Positions 45,481 to 56,555 are shown, counted from the first letter of the stretch. The stretch is 64,000 nucleotides of DNA from Dickeya poaceiphila (GCF_007858975.2 NZ_CP042220.2:3286001-3350000), one strand, 5' to 3'. The notes: generated by a model not told the origin, from the sequence alone. Numbers and translations are program-made.

Positions 45481-46941
45481 GTGTCTGCCTTGTCTCAACT
45501 CTCCCCACAACCGCTGTGGGATATTTTCGCCAAAATCTGTTCTATTCCGCACCCGTCCTACCATGAAGAAGCGCTGGCCGCTTACATTATGTCCTGGGCG
45601 CAAGAACGCGGCCTTCATACAGAACGCGATCAGGTGGGCAATATCCTGCTGCGCAAACCCGCGACACGCGGCATGGAAAACCGTAAACCCGTGGTGATTC
45701 AGGCGCATCTGGACATGGTGCCGCAGAAAAACAACGACACCGTACACGACTTCACCACCGACCCTATCCAGCCCTATATCGATGGCGAGTGGATCAAAGC
45801 GCGTGGCACGACGCTTGGCGCAGACAACGGTATCGGCATGGCCTCCGCACTGGCCGTCTTGTCTGACGACAGCGTAGAGCACGGGCCGCTGGAAGTACTG
45901 CTGACCATGACGGAAGAAGCCGGCATGGACGGCGCGTTCGGCCTGCAACCCAACTGGCTGCAAGGCGACATCCTGATCAATACCGATTCCGAAGAGGAAG
46001 GCGAAATTTACATGGGTTGCGCCGGCGGTATCGATTTTCTGACCCGTTTGCCGCTGCAGCGCGAAGCGGTTCCGGCTGGTTACCAGACAGTGAAGCTGGT
46101 GATCAAAGGGCTGAAAGGCGGTCATTCTGGTTGTGATATCCACCTGGGGCTTGGCAACGTCAATAAACTGCTGGCGCGTTTTCTGGCACAACACGCCGTG
46201 GAACTAGACCTGCGGGTCATCGACCTGCACGGCGGTACGCTGCGTAACGCCATTCCGCGTGAAGGCGCCATTACTCTGGCGGTGTCAGCCGATAAGGCCG
46301 ATGCGCTGAAGGCCGCCGCGCAAGCTTATCTGGCGGTACTGAAGCATGAACTCGCGGCAGTGGAAAAGAATCTCACTCTGCTGCTGGAAACGGCAGACAG
46401 CACAGCGGCAGCGCTGACCACCGCCAGCCGTGACCGTTTCATCGCCCTGCTGAACAGCACGCCGAACGGTGTGATCCGCATGAGCGACGACGTGAAAGGC
46501 GTAGTGGAAACCTCGCTGAACGTCGGCGTGGTCGGCATGACTGACACGCAGGCAGAAATCCATTGCCTGATTCGTTCACTGGTCGATAGCGGTAAAGAGT
46601 ATGTCGTGAGTATGCTCACCTCGCTGGGTGAACTGGCAGGCGCCGACACCCAGGCCAAGGGCGGTTACCCTGGCTGGCAGCCGGACGCACAATCACCGGT
46701 TATGCATCTGGTGCGTGAAACTTACCAGAAGCTGTTCAACAAAACCCCCAACATCATGGTGATCCACGCCGGGCTGGAGTGTGGTTTGTTCAAAAAACCG
46801 TATCCGAACATGGACATGGTTTCGATTGGGCCGACCATCACCGGTCCTCACTCACCGGATGAACAGGTGCATATCGCCAGCGTCGGCCAGTACTGGAAAT
46901 TGCTGACCGCGCTGTTGAAAGCCATTCCGGAACGCGCGTAA
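45481..46941 (+). CDS. pepD: Beta-Ala-His dipeptidase / peptidase D
   Basis: A 486-residue M20-family metallodipeptidase (aminoacyl-histidine dipeptidase), one residue longer than E. coli PepD. Metal ligands are visible in HLDMVPQKN, ADNGIGMA, TEEAGMDGA and the later HAGLECGLF. It cleaves a broad set of dipeptides, including carnosine, in the cytoplasm. The start is GTG with GGAGAGG upstream. A strong hairpin follows the stop. Confidence 0.97.
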   Translation: MSALSQLSPQPLWDIFAKICSIPHPSYHEEALAAYIMSWAQERGLHTERDQVGNILLRKPATRGMENRKPVVIQAHLDMVPQKNNDTVHDFTTDPIQPYIDGEWIKARGTTLGADNGIGMASALAVLSDDSVEHGPLEVLLTMTEEAGMDGAFGLQPNWLQGDILINTDSEEEGEIYMGCAGGIDFLTRLPLQREAVPAGYQTVKLVIKGLKGGHSGCDIHLGLGNVNKLLARFLAQHAVELDLRVIDLHGGTLRNAIPREGAITLAVSADKADALKAAAQAYLAVLKHELAAVEKNLTLLLETADSTAAALTTASRDRFIALLNSTPNGVIRMSDDVKGVVETSLNVGVVGMTDTQAEIHCLIRSLVDSGKEYVVSMLTSLGELAGADTQAKGGYPGWQPDAQSPVMHLVRETYQKLFNKTPNIMVIHAGLECGLFKKPYPNMDMVSIGPTITGPHSPDEQVHIASVGQYWKLLTALLKAIPERA

Positions 46942-46949
46942 CCCGCACC

Positions 46950-46977
46950 GGCGATGCCCGCACGGTCGGGCATCGCC
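46950..46977 (+). terminator. Hairpin after pepD
   Basis: A perfect 11-bp stem (46950-46960 with 46967-46977) with a six-base loop lies directly after the pepD stop, between convergent pepD and dinB. No strong T run. Confidence 0.6.
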
Positions 46978-47050
46978 GCCAGATGTAGATCCTTTTGTCG
47001 TACCATGTCGTACTATGTCTCACCACGACAACATCATGCCCATGACGACA

Positions 47051-48109
47051 TCAGTCCCACTGAAACACCAGTTGCCGTTCAAGCTGCGGGTCTATCAACG
47101 ACACCTGCAACCCCACCAGCCGAACACCTCGCGCCTCGCGCCGTTGCTCCCAACTCTCCCGCGCCAGCCTCAGTAAATCCAGTTTATTCAGCACCGGCCA
47201 GACATGCTCCTGTGTCGTCTGACGAAAATCATCAAACTTCAGTTTTACCCCTTGTCGGGCAATATGCAGATCCGGGCGGACACGCCGCAAGCGCCGCTCC
47301 AGCTCATCGTACAATCGCTCAATTAACGCTTCGCAGGCGGTCCAGTCGTGAATATCCTGCGCCAGCGTTTTTTCAACGCCGACTGATTTACGCAGGCGAT
47401 CCGGCGATATCTGGCGCTCGTCAATACCATGGCAGCGTTCCCACAGCACCCGGCCAAATTTACCGAACTCTCGCAGCAGTTCGGTCAGTGGATAGCGACG
47501 CACATCAGCACAGGTGTGCAACCCGCATTCCGCCAGCCGTTTAGCGGTCACCTTACCGACGCCGGGGATCTTTTCCAGCGGCAACGCCAGCAGAAATGCC
47601 TCCATTTGCGCAGGCGAAATCACACATTTCCCGTTGGGTTTGTTTTGTTCAGAAGCGACTTTGGCGAGAAACTTGATTGGCGCAACGCCAGCCGAAGCAG
47701 TCAGTTGCAACTCATTAAAGATAGTCTGACGGATTTCCTGCGCCATCAGGGTGGCAGACCCACCACAGTGCTGGCTATCAGTCACATCAAGATAGGCTTC
47801 ATCCAGCGACAACGGCTCAATCAGCGAAGTGTAACGGGAAAAGATCGCCCTGATTTGGCTGGAAGTCGCTTTGTAAAGCTCCATTCTGCCGGGCAACAGC
47901 GTCAAATGCGGACACAGTCTCAACGCGGTAGCGGTCGCCATAGCACTGCGTACGCCATAACGACGGGCCGGATAGTTGGCGGTGCAAATCACGCCGCGGC
48001 GATCAGCACTGCCGCCAATCGCCAACGGAATATCGCGCAAGCGCGGGTTATCCCGCATCTCTATTGCGGCATAAAAGCAATCCATATCAACGTGAATGAT
48101 TTTGCGCAT
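47051..48109 (-). CDS. dinB: DNA polymerase IV
   Basis: A 352-residue Y-family translesion polymerase. The palm begins [12 protein letters not shown], with the catalytic acidic pair in LDEAYLDVT; the helix-hairpin-helix region follows at [12 protein letters not shown]. It lacks the 3' exonuclease and is SOS induced in relatives. I use the ATG at 48109 ([10 protein letters not shown]), matching E. coli DinB; a longer frame to 48160 is not supported. No clear LexA box was picked out. Confidence 0.96.
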   Translation of the reverse strand: MRKIIHVDMDCFYAAIEMRDNPRLRDIPLAIGGSADRRGVICTANYPARRYGVRSAMATATALRLCPHLTLLPGRMELYKATSSQIRAIFSRYTSLIEPLSLDEAYLDVTDSQHCGGSATLMAQEIRQTIFNELQLTASAGVAPIKFLAKVASEQNKPNGKCVISPAQMEAFLLALPLEKIPGVGKVTAKRLAECGLHTCADVRRYPLTELLREFGKFGRVLWERCHGIDERQISPDRLRKSVGVEKTLAQDIHDWTACEALIERLYDELERRLRRVRPDLHIARQGVKLKFDDFRQTTQEHVWPVLNKLDLLRLARESWEQRREARGVRLVGLQVSLIDPQLERQLVFQWD

Positions 48110-48437
48110 CGCCCCTCCAGATAACTGTATAAACATACAGCAACATTTTATGACAGGCAACTCCTTCGCTTCTGCAAAGCCATAGCATCAAATCGGCGGC
48201 AAACTCTCGACGGGAATTTAACTGATCGGAATAGTCTACTTTTTTATTCTTTTTTCCTTCCTGAATAAAACGGATACGGTGATAATGTGGTTGTGCGACT
48301 TGACATCAGCCTATCCCCCGCTACGGGGCATAGCCTAATGGCAGGACAAAGCCTGACAGATAAGGAATGCGGGGCGTCACCGCCACACACCGTATCAGAC
48401 ATACCCAAAATAACAGCGCTAATAATCAGGATTAACA
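48110..48437. other. Divergent intergenic region between dinB and yafK
   Basis: Contains the divergent promoters of dinB and yafK. I looked for a LexA CTG-N10-CAG box upstream of dinB and did not find one that I can defend. No further gene is seen. Confidence 0.4.
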
Positions 48438-49169
48438 ATGCACAAAGTCGCGTTTTCGCTTGCGATGTTGTTTCTTTTGCCTTCCGTCGCCATCAGCAAC
48501 AGCTACGCCGATCAAGTCTCACCGGCAGTGACCGAAGCAAAACAGCAGGTTGCCGGTTCACCGGTGTATATTCAGATCTTCAAGGAAGAACGGGTACTGG
48601 AGCTTTATGCCCGCACCGGCAACGAATACAAACTGGTACAGAGCTACCCTATCTGCAAATATTCCGGCGGTCTTGGTCCCAAAATGACCGAGGGCGATTT
48701 TAAAAGCCCGGAAGGATTTTATCAGGTTGATCTCAAACAGCTTAAACCTGACAGCCACTATTACCGCGCCATCAATGTCGGTTTCCCGAACGAGTATGAT
48801 CGCGCACACGGTTACTCTGGTCGCTACCTGATGATTCACGGCGAGTGCGTGTCTATCGGCTGCTATGCCATGACCAACACGTATATTGCCGAGATTTACA
48901 CTTACGTGGAGAAAGCGCTGCGCAACGGGCAGCAGAAAGTAGAACTGGCGATTTATCCGTTCCGCATGACTGAGCAAAACATGAAGCGCCACAGCCGCTC
49001 CAACTACTATAAATTCTGGAGCCAGTTGCAGCCGGGTTATGCCTACTTCAACAGAACCCATCAACCACCGGCGGTGTCGGTGCTCAACGGGCAGTACGTG
49101 GTTAACCAGTCCTCGCCCGTCGGTCAGCCTCAACCCCAGTCAAACTATACGCTCGCCAAAACAAAATAA
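48438..49169 (+). CDS. yafK: L,D-transpeptidase-fold amidase YafK (DpaA/LdtF)
   Basis: A 243-residue periplasmic protein with a signal peptide (cleavage near SYA, residues 22-24). The YkuD fold contains SPVYIQIFKEER, KYSGGLGPKMTEGDFKSPEG and the catalytic HGECVSIGCYAM. The E. coli homologue cleaves the Braun lipoprotein-peptidoglycan bond rather than making it. Its last 30 bases overlap the convergent end of yafJ, so the two 3' ends share sequence in opposite strands. Confidence 0.93.
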   Translation: MHKVAFSLAMLFLLPSVAISNSYADQVSPAVTEAKQQVAGSPVYIQIFKEERVLELYARTGNEYKLVQSYPICKYSGGLGPKMTEGDFKSPEGFYQVDLKQLKPDSHYYRAINVGFPNEYDRAHGYSGRYLMIHGECVSIGCYAMTNTYIAEIYTYVEKALRNGQQKVELAIYPFRMTEQNMKRHSRSNYYKFWSQLQPGYAYFNRTHQPPAVSVLNGQYVVNQSSPVGQPQPQSNYTLAKTK

Positions 49170-49907
49170 GACGAACTCGCCTGGCAAAATCGGGTGCCAG
49201 GTTTCGTTGCCGGTCAATGGCTGAGTCGCCAGCACTGTGACCACATCGTTGGGTGTGGTCTGCCGCTGAAAATCGATCTCTACATCATCATCCAGCAAGG
49301 TGGCTTTGCCAAACGGTGCCCGCCGGGTTATCCAGTGCAGCTTAGTGGAACTGAATCCCATGACGAACTGCCCGTCTGACAGCAGCATATTGAATACGCC
49401 CTTTTTGCGTAACTGATCCGCAAGCGTGGCGACGTAACGAAACACCGCAGGCCAGTTGGACGGCGTACGCGGGTAGCGTTGCGACAACTGGTGCAGCAGC
49501 CAGCAAAACGCGTATTCGCTATCCGTTTCCCCGACAGGACGGAAATGACCGGTTTTCAGGCTGCGGTAGCCTTTGAGCTGACCATTATGGGCAAAGGTCC
49601 AGTTGCGGCCCCACAGTTCACGGGTAAACGGGTGGGTATTTTCCAGCGCCACCTTGCCACGATTAGCCTGGCGGATGTGAGAAACCACCGCACAGGATTT
49701 AATAGGATAGTTCTGCACCAATTCGGCAATCGGCGAGTTGAAGCTGGGCAGCGGATCTTTGAAGGTACGGCAGCCGTTTCCCTCGTAGAACGTAATCCCC
49801 CAGCCATCACGATGCGGTCCGGTTCGACCGCCTCGCTGCATCAGGCCGGTAAAACTGAAACAGATATCCGTTGGGACGTTGGCACTCATCCCAAGCAGTT
49901 CACACAT
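49140..49907 (-). CDS. yafJ: Class II glutamine amidotransferase YafJ
   Basis: A 255-residue Ntn-type glutaminase domain protein beginning MCELLGMSANVP, so Cys2 is the N-terminal nucleophile after Met removal. Other conserved stretches are GRTGPHRDGWGI, HIRQANRG and FAHNGQLKGY. Length equals the E. coli protein. Its acceptor substrate is not established. A near-duplicate of TTAAAGGAACC stands twice before the start (49911-49921 and 49931-49941, reverse strand), the nearer copy giving the ribosome-binding site. Confidence 0.93.
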   Translation of the reverse strand: MCELLGMSANVPTDICFSFTGLMQRGGRTGPHRDGWGITFYEGNGCRTFKDPLPSFNSPIAELVQNYPIKSCAVVSHIRQANRGKVALENTHPFTRELWGRNWTFAHNGQLKGYRSLKTGHFRPVGETDSEYAFCWLLHQLSQRYPRTPSNWPAVFRYVATLADQLRKKGVFNMLLSDGQFVMGFSSTKLHWITRRAPFGKATLLDDDVEIDFQRQTTPNDVVTVLATQPLTGNETWHPILPGEFVLFCFGERIV

Positions 49908-49964
49908 GTCCGGTTCCTTTAACTACGTCTGGTTCCTTTAATCACTGTGCGTAACGGCAGGCGA

Positions 49965-50546
49965 TCAGTTGCCGGCCATTTCCTTCTCAATTAGTTGAAT
50001 CAGAATGTGGATCGCCTTGATATGCACTTCCTGAATACGGTCGGCATAACCGAAGTGCGGCACACGAATTTCCACATCCGCGGTGCCGGCCATCTTGCCG
50101 CCGTCCTTGCCGGTCAGCGTAATGACTTTCATACGCTTAGCGCGCGCAGCGCTAATCGCCTTGATGATGTTGCCGGAATTGCCTGAAGTGGAAATACCCA
50201 GCAATACATCCCCTTCGCGCCCCAGCGACTCGACATAACGGGAGAACACGAAATCATAGCCGAAATCGTTGCTGACGCAGGACAGATGGCTCGGATCAGA
50301 AATGGCGATAGCCGGGTAACCAGGGCGGTTTTCGCGATAACGACCGGTCAGCTCTTCTGCGAAATGCATAGCGTCACAATGAGAACCGCCGTTACCGCAG
50401 GAAAGTACCTTTCCACCGGCTTTGAAAGCATCCGCCAGCAAAACAGCCGCATCCTGAATCGCCTGAATATTGGCATCATCACTTAAAAATGTGTTCAGCG
50501 TGGACGCAGCCTCTTTCAGCTCATTACGGATTAAGTCCTGGTACAT
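49965..50546 (-). CDS. gmhA: Sedoheptulose-7-phosphate isomerase
   Basis: A 193-residue SIS-domain enzyme (LpcA) that converts sedoheptulose-7-phosphate to heptose-7-phosphate, the first step of LPS inner-core heptose synthesis. Conserved features are [30 protein letters not shown] and the final [15 protein letters not shown]. Loss would give a deep-rough LPS. Confidence 0.96.
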   Translation of the reverse strand: MYQDLIRNELKEAASTLNTFLSDDANIQAIQDAAVLLADAFKAGGKVLSCGNGGSHCDAMHFAEELTGRYRENRPGYPAIAISDPSHLSCVSNDFGYDFVFSRYVESLGREGDVLLGISTSGNSGNIIKAISAARAKRMKVITLTGKDGGKMAGTADVEIRVPHFGYADRIQEVHIKAIHILIQLIEKEMAGN

Positions 50547-50886
50547 GGAATCCTCTCATTCAATAACATCATGATGTTTAGGCTAAGTCCTCTGGTGATA
50601 TATGGACCGCTGCGTGCGGTGTTGCCAGTCTGTGCCAGCAATCCAACCATGAAGAAATACAACCTGTATTGCCCTGCAGTGTAGCGGATCGCCCAAACCA
50701 CGAGAAGCAGACAATTGCCAAACGGCGGCATCATGCGTCAGTGGTTTCATTCTGGCGTAACTTTGTGAGTCAAGTTGTAATTGTGTTGTAAATAAATTGA
50801 TAAAAATATTTTGCTGAACTAAAACCTCACTATACCAACAGGTCAGACCACCAATGCACTGATTACACGGACTGGAGAATAAAATC
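50547..50886. other. Divergent intergenic region gmhA-fadE
   Basis: About 340 bases with divergent promoters and a FadR-like operator near the fadE side. No further gene is seen. Confidence 0.5.
50837..50853 (+). promoter_or_regulatory. FadR-like operator upstream of fadE
   Basis: The 17 bases contain AGGTCAGACCA, close to the FadR half-sites TGGT-N3-ACCA. It lies 34 bp before the fadE ATG. FadR represses fadE in E. coli until long-chain acyl-CoA binds. Confidence 0.65.
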
Positions 50887-53331
50887 ATGGTTGCAGTCAG
50901 TATCCTGATTGTCTTGATGCTTATCGGCGCGCTGTTCTACCACCAGCTTTCACTGCGGTTGAGCAGCACATTACTTGCACTCTGGGTTGTCGCTATGGCA
51001 GCGCTGAATTTGTGGTCAGTCTGGCTGCTGATTCCGCTGGGCCTGTTACTATTGCCGGTACTGGCAACGTCATGGCGACAGCGATTTATCTCCGCGCCGG
51101 CGCTGAAGGCATTCCGTCGCGTGATGCCGCCGATGTCAAAAACGGAAAAAGAAGCGATCGATGCCGGTACCATCTGGTGGGAAAGCGAATTATTTCGCGG
51201 CGCACCCGACTGGCATACCCTGCACGCCTACCCTCGTCCGATGTTGACACCGGAAGAACAGGCGTTTCTGGACGGGCCGGTAGAAGAGGCCTGCCGTCTG
51301 GCAAATGACTTTGAAATCACCCACGAGCGCGCCGACTTGCCGCCGGTGCTGTGGGATTTTCTGAAACAGCACCGCTTCTTTGCCATGATCATCAAAAAAG
51401 AGTACGGCGGACTGGAATTTTCCGCTTACGCACAGGCGATGGTGCTGCAAAAACTGGCTGGCGTATCCAGCATTATGGCGATCACCGTCGGCGTACCCAA
51501 CTCGCTCGGCCCAGGTGAACTGCTACAACACTACGGCACCGACGACCAGAAGAATCACTACCTGCCGCGACTGGCGAGTGGCGAAGAAATACCGTGTTTT
51601 GCACTGACCAGCCCGGAAGCCGGGTCCGATGCCGGCGCTATCCCCGATCTGGGCGTGGTGTGCTACGGTCACTGGCAGGGTCAACAAGTGCTGGGGATGC
51701 GACTGACCTGGAACAAGCGCTATATCACGCTGGCTCCCATCGCCACCGTGCTAGGGCTGGCATTCCGACTGTATGACCCGGATCACCTGTTGGGTGATCG
51801 GGATGATATCGGTATTACCTGTGCGTTAATCCCCACCCGAACCGATGGCGTCAAGATTGGTCGCCGCCACTTCCCGATTAATATTCCGTTCCAGAACGGC
51901 CCGACTCAGGGTGAAAATATTTTCGTTCCACTGGACTACATTATCGGCGGGCCAAACATGGCGGGTCAGGGGTGGCGGATGTTGATGGAATGCCTGTCAG
52001 TCGGACGCGGCATCACCCTGCCCTCAAACGCGACCGGCGGCCTGAAAAGCGTAGCGCTGGCAACCGGCGCCTATGCCCGCATTCGTCGCCAGTTCAAACT
52101 GCCGATTGGCAAAATGGAAGGGATTGAAGAGCCGCTGGCGCGTATAGCCGGCAACACCTACGTTATGGATGCCGCTGCAACGCTTATCACCAGCGGCATC
52201 ATGCAAGGCGCACGGCCATCGGTGCTGTCGGCTATCGTCAAGTATCACTGCACCCATCGCGGTCAACGCGGTATCATCGACGCGATGGATATCACCGGCG
52301 GCAAAGGCATCTGCCTTGGCCCATCCAATTTTGTTGCCCGTCACTATCAGGGCGCGCCAATCGCCATTACCGTTGAAGGCGCCAATATTCTGACTCGCAG
52401 CCTGATGATCTTCGGGCAAGGCGCTATTCGCTGCCACCCGTATGTGCTGGCAGAAATGAGCGCCGCGCAAGACAACAACCTGAAATCCTTTGACCGGGCG
52501 CTGTTCGGTCACCTGGGGCATATCGGCAGCAATGTTATGCGCAGCCTGTGGCTGGGGCTGACTAACGGGCGTACCAGCCGTGCGCCGGTCAGCGATGCTA
52601 CCCGCCGATACTACCAGCGACTGAACCGGGTGAGCGCCAATCTGGCGTTGTTGTCGGATGTGTCTATGGGGGTGTTGGGCGGCAGCCTGAAACGCCGCGA
52701 GCGCCTTTCCGCGCGACTGGGAGACGTGCTGAGCCAGTTGTATCTGGCCTCTGCCACGCTCAAGCGCTACGACGAAGAAGGTCGCCAGCAAGACGATTTG
52801 CCGCTGGTACACTGGGGAGTACAGGATTGTCTGCATCAGGCGGAGCAGGCCATCAGCGATCTGCTGCGTAACTTCCCCAACAAACTGGTGGCACGGTTAC
52901 TGCAAGTGGTGATTTTCCCGCTCGGACACGCCAGCCAGGCCCCAACCGACCAGTTGGACCACCAACTGGCGCGCTTGTTGCAAGTACCGTCGGCAACCCG
53001 CAGCCGCTTAGGACGTGGTCTGTACCTGAAAGCCGGAGCGCATCACCCGGCGGCGCAGTTGGAACAATCGCTGCTGGATATTCTGGCTGCCGAGCCAATT
53101 CATCAGCGTCTCTCACAATCAGCAGGTCATCCGTTGCCTTTCATGCGACTGGATACACTGGCAGAACATGGGCTGGCAGAAGGGGTGATTACACAGGAAG
53201 AAGCCAGCATCTTAATACAGGCGGAAGCCAGTCGGTTGCGCTCCATCAACGTAGATGACTTTGCACCGGACGCGCTGAGCGCCCACAAGGTGGTGGCAGA
53301 GCAACGGTTACCCGCCGATACGGTCGCCTGA
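50887..53331 (+). CDS. fadE: Acyl-CoA dehydrogenase FadE
   Basis: An 814-residue enzyme, the same length as E. coli FadE. Two N-terminal hydrophobic segments (residues 1-60) anchor it. The acyl-CoA dehydrogenase core shows [18 protein letters not shown] and [17 protein letters not shown]. It catalyses the first, FAD-dependent oxidation of beta-oxidation. GGAG lies nine bases before the ATG and a FadR-like operator further upstream. A strong terminator follows. Confidence 0.97.
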   Translation: MVAVSILIVLMLIGALFYHQLSLRLSSTLLALWVVAMAALNLWSVWLLIPLGLLLLPVLATSWRQRFISAPALKAFRRVMPPMSKTEKEAIDAGTIWWESELFRGAPDWHTLHAYPRPMLTPEEQAFLDGPVEEACRLANDFEITHERADLPPVLWDFLKQHRFFAMIIKKEYGGLEFSAYAQAMVLQKLAGVSSIMAITVGVPNSLGPGELLQHYGTDDQKNHYLPRLASGEEIPCFALTSPEAGSDAGAIPDLGVVCYGHWQGQQVLGMRLTWNKRYITLAPIATVLGLAFRLYDPDHLLGDRDDIGITCALIPTRTDGVKIGRRHFPINIPFQNGPTQGENIFVPLDYIIGGPNMAGQGWRMLMECLSVGRGITLPSNATGGLKSVALATGAYARIRRQFKLPIGKMEGIEEPLARIAGNTYVMDAAATLITSGIMQGARPSVLSAIVKYHCTHRGQRGIIDAMDITGGKGICLGPSNFVARHYQGAPIAITVEGANILTRSLMIFGQGAIRCHPYVLAEMSAAQDNNLKSFDRALFGHLGHIGSNVMRSLWLGLTNGRTSRAPVSDATRRYYQRLNRVSANLALLSDVSMGVLGGSLKRRERLSARLGDVLSQLYLASATLKRYDEEGRQQDDLPLVHWGVQDCLHQAEQAISDLLRNFPNKLVARLLQVVIFPLGHASQAPTDQLDHQLARLLQVPSATRSRLGRGLYLKAGAHHPAAQLEQSLLDILAAEPIHQRLSQSAGHPLPFMRLDTLAEHGLAEGVITQEEASILIQAEASRLRSINVDDFAPDALSAHKVVAEQRLPADTVA

Positions 53332-53337
53332 AACAGG

Positions 53338-53371
53338 CAGGGCGCCTTAGTCTTTCTGACAAGGCGCCCTG
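53338..53371 (+). terminator. Terminator after fadE
   Basis: A perfect 11-bp GC-rich stem (53338-53348 with 53361-53371) starts seven bases after the fadE stop and is followed by TTTGC. It also serves as a boundary to the convergent mtnK. Confidence 0.75.
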
Positions 53372-53393
53372 TTTGCACTATTCGCTTTCAGGT

Positions 53394-54596
53394 TCAGGCA
53401 CCGCTTTGACGTACCCGTGCCAGTAATGCTTCAGGGCTGTCGATGTGTGCGGCAGCCAGAATCAACGTCCTGCCAAGTTCAATGGCATGACGCTGACAGG
53501 ATTGACGAGCAGCATCATCGGCAATCGCATCGAGATCAGCGACATGCGCCAGCCCGATGGTGCGGCGAATCAGTTCAGTGCCGCAGTAACCAACCGTATC
53601 ATGCCATACCTGCTGCAGAAACTGCTCAACATAGCCTTCCACCGCCAGCGCCGGGTCACGGCTCTTTTCGCGGCTCAGTCCTGCAAAGCGGTTAGCGAAG
53701 GTGTGCCATAACGTCACGATATCCTCCAGACGCCGTTCCCGTGCGCCAGCAGCCTCACGCGGCGGCAGCAACCCCGGCAGCCCACAGTAATTTAGCAACA
53801 GGTTGCCCAGCACCGTACCGATATCAAACCCGATTGGGCCGTAAAAACCGAATTCGGCGTCGATCACTTTCAGGCGATTTTCCGCCACAAAAATTGACCC
53901 GCTGTGGATATCGCCATGCAATAACGCTTGCGCTTTACTCAAAAAAGCGTGCTTGAGCGCGGCGACGGCACATCTGAGCGGCAGGTCATCGCGTAGCGCC
54001 AGTACATCAGGCAACAGCGCCGGATCAAACTGATTGCGCTCATGTTCCCTGTACGGATCGGTGAAGAACAGATCTTCGGTGATCTGACATAACTCCGGAT
54101 TGGTGAAGTGGCTCACCGCCGCTTTTTTGTCATGAGGAGACTGGTAAAAATCCGAGTTGTGAAACAACGCCTGTGCCAGATATTCCCCCAGTTGCGCCGC
54201 CGCTTGCGGGTAGTCGTGTCCTTTCACCAGTTCGCGCCGCCAAATCTCATGGTCGGACAGATCTTCCTGCACCATCACCGCCAGCACCGGATCATGGTGC
54301 AGCACCATGACTGTGTATTGCGGGCAATACTGCGCGTGCGCCAGCAAGGTTTCCGCTTCGATGCGAGCGCGGTCCAGCGTCAGCGGCCAGGACTCACCGA
54401 CACAGCGAACATACGGCAGCGCCTGCTTGACGATCACCCGGCTGATGCCTTGTTTATCACGGATCTTGAACACCAGATTCAGGTTACCGTCACCGATTTC
54501 ATCGGCAGTTATCAACGACTGCGGGTCCGCAACCCCGCCATATTGACGCGCGTACTGCACGGCATCGTCAGCGTTAAAAGTACGGTAAAGCGACAT
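53394..54596 (-). CDS. mtnK: 5-methylthioribose kinase
   Basis: A 400-residue kinase of the aminoglycoside-phosphotransferase fold. It phosphorylates 5-methylthioribose, made from MTA by the nucleosidase Pfs, to MTR-1-phosphate. Catalytic motifs are [12 protein letters not shown] and [18 protein letters not shown] use the ATG at 54596 with GAGG six bases upstream; an in-frame TTG lies two codons earlier. It diverges from mtnA across an ERIC element. Confidence 0.95.
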   Translation of the reverse strand: MSLYRTFNADDAVQYARQYGGVADPQSLITADEIGDGNLNLVFKIRDKQGISRVIVKQALPYVRCVGESWPLTLDRARIEAETLLAHAQYCPQYTVMVLHHDPVLAVMVQEDLSDHEIWRRELVKGHDYPQAAAQLGEYLAQALFHNSDFYQSPHDKKAAVSHFTNPELCQITEDLFFTDPYREHERNQFDPALLPDVLALRDDLPLRCAVAALKHAFLSKAQALLHGDIHSGSIFVAENRLKVIDAEFGFYGPIGFDIGTVLGNLLLNYCGLPGLLPPREAAGARERRLEDIVTLWHTFANRFAGLSREKSRDPALAVEGYVEQFLQQVWHDTVGYCGTELIRRTIGLAHVADLDAIADDAARQSCQRHAIELGRTLILAAAHIDSPEALLARVRQSGA

Positions 54597-54659
54597 GGCC
54601 AACCTCGTTATCTACCTAGTGTGTGATGAATGTGTTTGCTTGTTATCAACGCCGAGCTT

Positions 54660-54786
54660 TATACCCAAAATAATTCGAGTTGCAGGAAGGCGGCAACCGA
54701 GCGAATCCCCAGGAGCTTACTCAAGTAAGTGACTGGGGTGAGAGAGGGCAGCCAACACACCTGCAACTTGAAGTATGAAGGGTATA
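54660..54786. repeat. ERIC (intergenic repeat unit) element
   Basis: A 127-bp imperfect palindrome starting TATACCC and ending GGGTATA. It contains the hallmark ERIC cores GAATCCCCAGGAGCTTAC and AAGTAAGTGACTGGGGTGAG. It lies between the divergent mtnK and mtnA genes, 8 bp from a predicted MetJ operator. Confidence 0.95.
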
Positions 54787-54793
54787 GACATAA

Positions 54794-54817
54794 AAGCGTT
54801 TGGACGTCTATACTTCT
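54794..54817 (+). promoter_or_regulatory. Three tandem MetJ boxes upstream of mtnA
   Basis: Adjacent 8-mers AAGCGTTT, GGACGTCT and ATACTTCT match the met box AGACGTCT at 5, 7 and 6 of 8 positions. They stand 61 bp before mtnA. MetJ-SAM binds tandem boxes cooperatively, so repression by SAM is expected. Confidence 0.65.
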
Positions 54818-54878
54818 GTAAAGCATATTGGCAGAATAAGAACCCTGATGCAATAACGCAACACGGATTTAACCACCC

Positions 54879-55910
54879 ATGCAAACCGTTAACACCACCA
54901 GCCTCAACATCGTTGACAACCAGTTGTGGATTCTGGACCAACAGGCATTGCCGCAGGAAAAAATCTGGTGCCCCTGCCCGGATGTCGATGCGCTGGTCAA
55001 CCACATTCGCACTCTGCGAGTACGCGGCGCACCGCTGATTGGCCTTTCCGCCAGCCTGTTGCTGGCACTGCTGGCGGAGCAAGGCCTGTCGCGGACTCAG
55101 CTGGCACAGGCGCTGGATACGCTGCGCGCTGCGCGCCCGACCGCCGTCAACCTGATGAACAATCTGGATCGCATGAAGCAGGCGCTGGCAACTGATGACT
55201 TCGTCAACGCCATGGCGCAGGAAGCGCTACGGCTGATTGAGGAAGATAAAGCGCTGTGTGAACGCATCGCAGATAACGGTGCTGCGCTGGTGAAACCGGG
55301 CAGCCGGCTGTTAACCCACTGCAACACCGGCGGGCTGGCGACGGCGGGGGTCGGCACCGCGATTGGCGTCATACTGCGTGCTCACCAGCAGGGCAAGGTG
55401 GAGAAAGTCTGGGTGGATGAAACCCGTCCGTTGTTGCAGGGCGGACGACTGACCGCCTGGGAACTGGGTGAATTGGGTATTCCCTATCACCTGATTTGTG
55501 ACTCAATGGCCGCATCGCTGATGGCGCAAGGCCAGGTTGACGCTATCTGGGTCGGTGCGGATCGCATCGCCGCTAACGGCGATGTCGCCAACAAGATTGG
55601 TACTTACAGTCTGGCCGTGCTGGCGCATTACCACGGTATTCCGTTTTACGTCGCCGCCCCACACACCACCCACGATCCGCACTGCCCGGACGGTAACGCC
55701 ATTCCGATTGAGCAACGCACCGCCAGCGAAGTCACAGGTGTGGCTGGTAGTTTTGGTCACTGCCAGTGGGCGCCGCACAACGCCCCGGTATACAACCCGG
55801 CATTCGATGTCACGCCAGCCGCACTTATCAGCGGCTGGGTGCTGGATAGCAGTGTTGTCACCCCGGAACAGGTCAGAGCCGGTATTTTTCAGCACCCGCT
55901 GGCGGGATAA
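54879..55910 (+). CDS. mtnA: Methylthioribose-1-phosphate isomerase
   Basis: A 343-residue enzyme of the eIF-2B-like isomerase family that converts MTR-1-phosphate to methylthioribulose-1-phosphate. Signature stretches are [12 protein letters not shown], the catalytic Cys in [12 protein letters not shown], and [21 protein letters not shown] with the catalytic Asp. It stands behind a predicted MetJ operator and probably forms its own unit, closed by a hairpin shared with mtnD. Confidence 0.96.
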   Translation: MQTVNTTSLNIVDNQLWILDQQALPQEKIWCPCPDVDALVNHIRTLRVRGAPLIGLSASLLLALLAEQGLSRTQLAQALDTLRAARPTAVNLMNNLDRMKQALATDDFVNAMAQEALRLIEEDKALCERIADNGAALVKPGSRLLTHCNTGGLATAGVGTAIGVILRAHQQGKVEKVWVDETRPLLQGGRLTAWELGELGIPYHLICDSMAASLMAQGQVDAIWVGADRIAANGDVANKIGTYSLAVLAHYHGIPFYVAAPHTTHDPHCPDGNAIPIEQRTASEVTGVAGSFGHCQWAPHNAPVYNPAFDVTPAALISGWVLDSSVVTPEQVRAGIFQHPLAG

Positions 55911-55932
55911 AACGCCAGATAATAAAAACAGA

Positions 55933-55968
55933 ACAGGCCGTGCGCAGGTACATACCGCCGCGGCCTGT
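55933..55968. terminator. Bidirectional hairpin between mtnA and mtnD
   Basis: An eight-bp stem ACAGGCCG/CGGCCTGT, extended by GC pairs, lies between the convergent stops. An A-rich run precedes it, giving T residues after the stem for mtnD transcription. Confidence 0.6.
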
Positions 55969-55975
55969 GACATGA

Positions 55976-56518
55976 TCACGCCAGTTTCGGGTACGCATCG
56001 GCAATGGCATCGCCGGTGAACTGCGCAATCCAGCCATCCGGGTTGTTGAACAGGCGAATCGCGGTGAAATGCGGTTCCGACCCCATATCGAACCAGTGCG
56101 GCACACCGGCAGGCACTGACAGCAGGTCATTCTTTTCACACAGAATCTGGAAAATCTGGCCATTCACGTGCAGACAGAACAACCCGGCGCCTTCCACAAA
56201 GAAACGCACTTCATCTTCACCGTGGGTATGCTCCGACAGGAATTTGCTGCGCATTGCCTCTTTTTGCGGGTTATCGGCCCGTATACTGACCACATCCCAA
56301 CTCTGGTAACCTTTTTCCGCCACCAGTTTGTCAATCTCATGCTGATACGCGGCCAGCACTTCCTCGGAAGAAGGCGCGGAACTCAGGTCCCTGTCCGCCT
56401 GCCAGCGTTCAAAGCGCACATCGATAGCGCTCAGTTGCTGTTTGATAGCGTCTGCATCGCGGCTTTGCCAGACCGGCTGACGGGCGTCCGTATCGCTGAA
56501 AATAGTTAAGGCACTCAT
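55976..56518 (-). CDS. mtnD: Acireductone dioxygenase
   Basis: A 180-residue cupin that cleaves the acireductone intermediate to the methionine keto acid precursor and formate (Fe form). Metal ligands are in [11 protein letters not shown] and the later FCLH. Length equals the Klebsiella enzyme. It is the third gene of the mtnB-mtnC-mtnD unit on this strand, 37 bp after mtnC. Confidence 0.95.
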   Translation of the reverse strand: MSALTIFSDTDARQPVWQSRDADAIKQQLSAIDVRFERWQADRDLSSAPSSEEVLAAYQHEIDKLVAEKGYQSWDVVSIRADNPQKEAMRSKFLSEHTHGEDEVRFFVEGAGLFCLHVNGQIFQILCEKNDLLSVPAGVPHWFDMGSEPHFTAIRLFNNPDGWIAQFTGDAIADAYPKLA

Positions 56519-56555
56519 GACGGATTCTCCTGACAGTAATTAGCACAACAGGCGG

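Noticed and set aside
45412..46194. 260-codon minus-strand frame opposite pepD
   Set aside because: It is the mirror of a strongly conserved peptidase gene.
48110..48437. LexA box upstream of dinB
   Set aside because: dinB is LexA-controlled in relatives, but I could not find a CTG-N10-CAG site that I can defend by eye.
52024..52836. 270-codon minus-strand frame opposite fadE
   Set aside because: It lies inside fadE, which is full length and conserved; no independent evidence.
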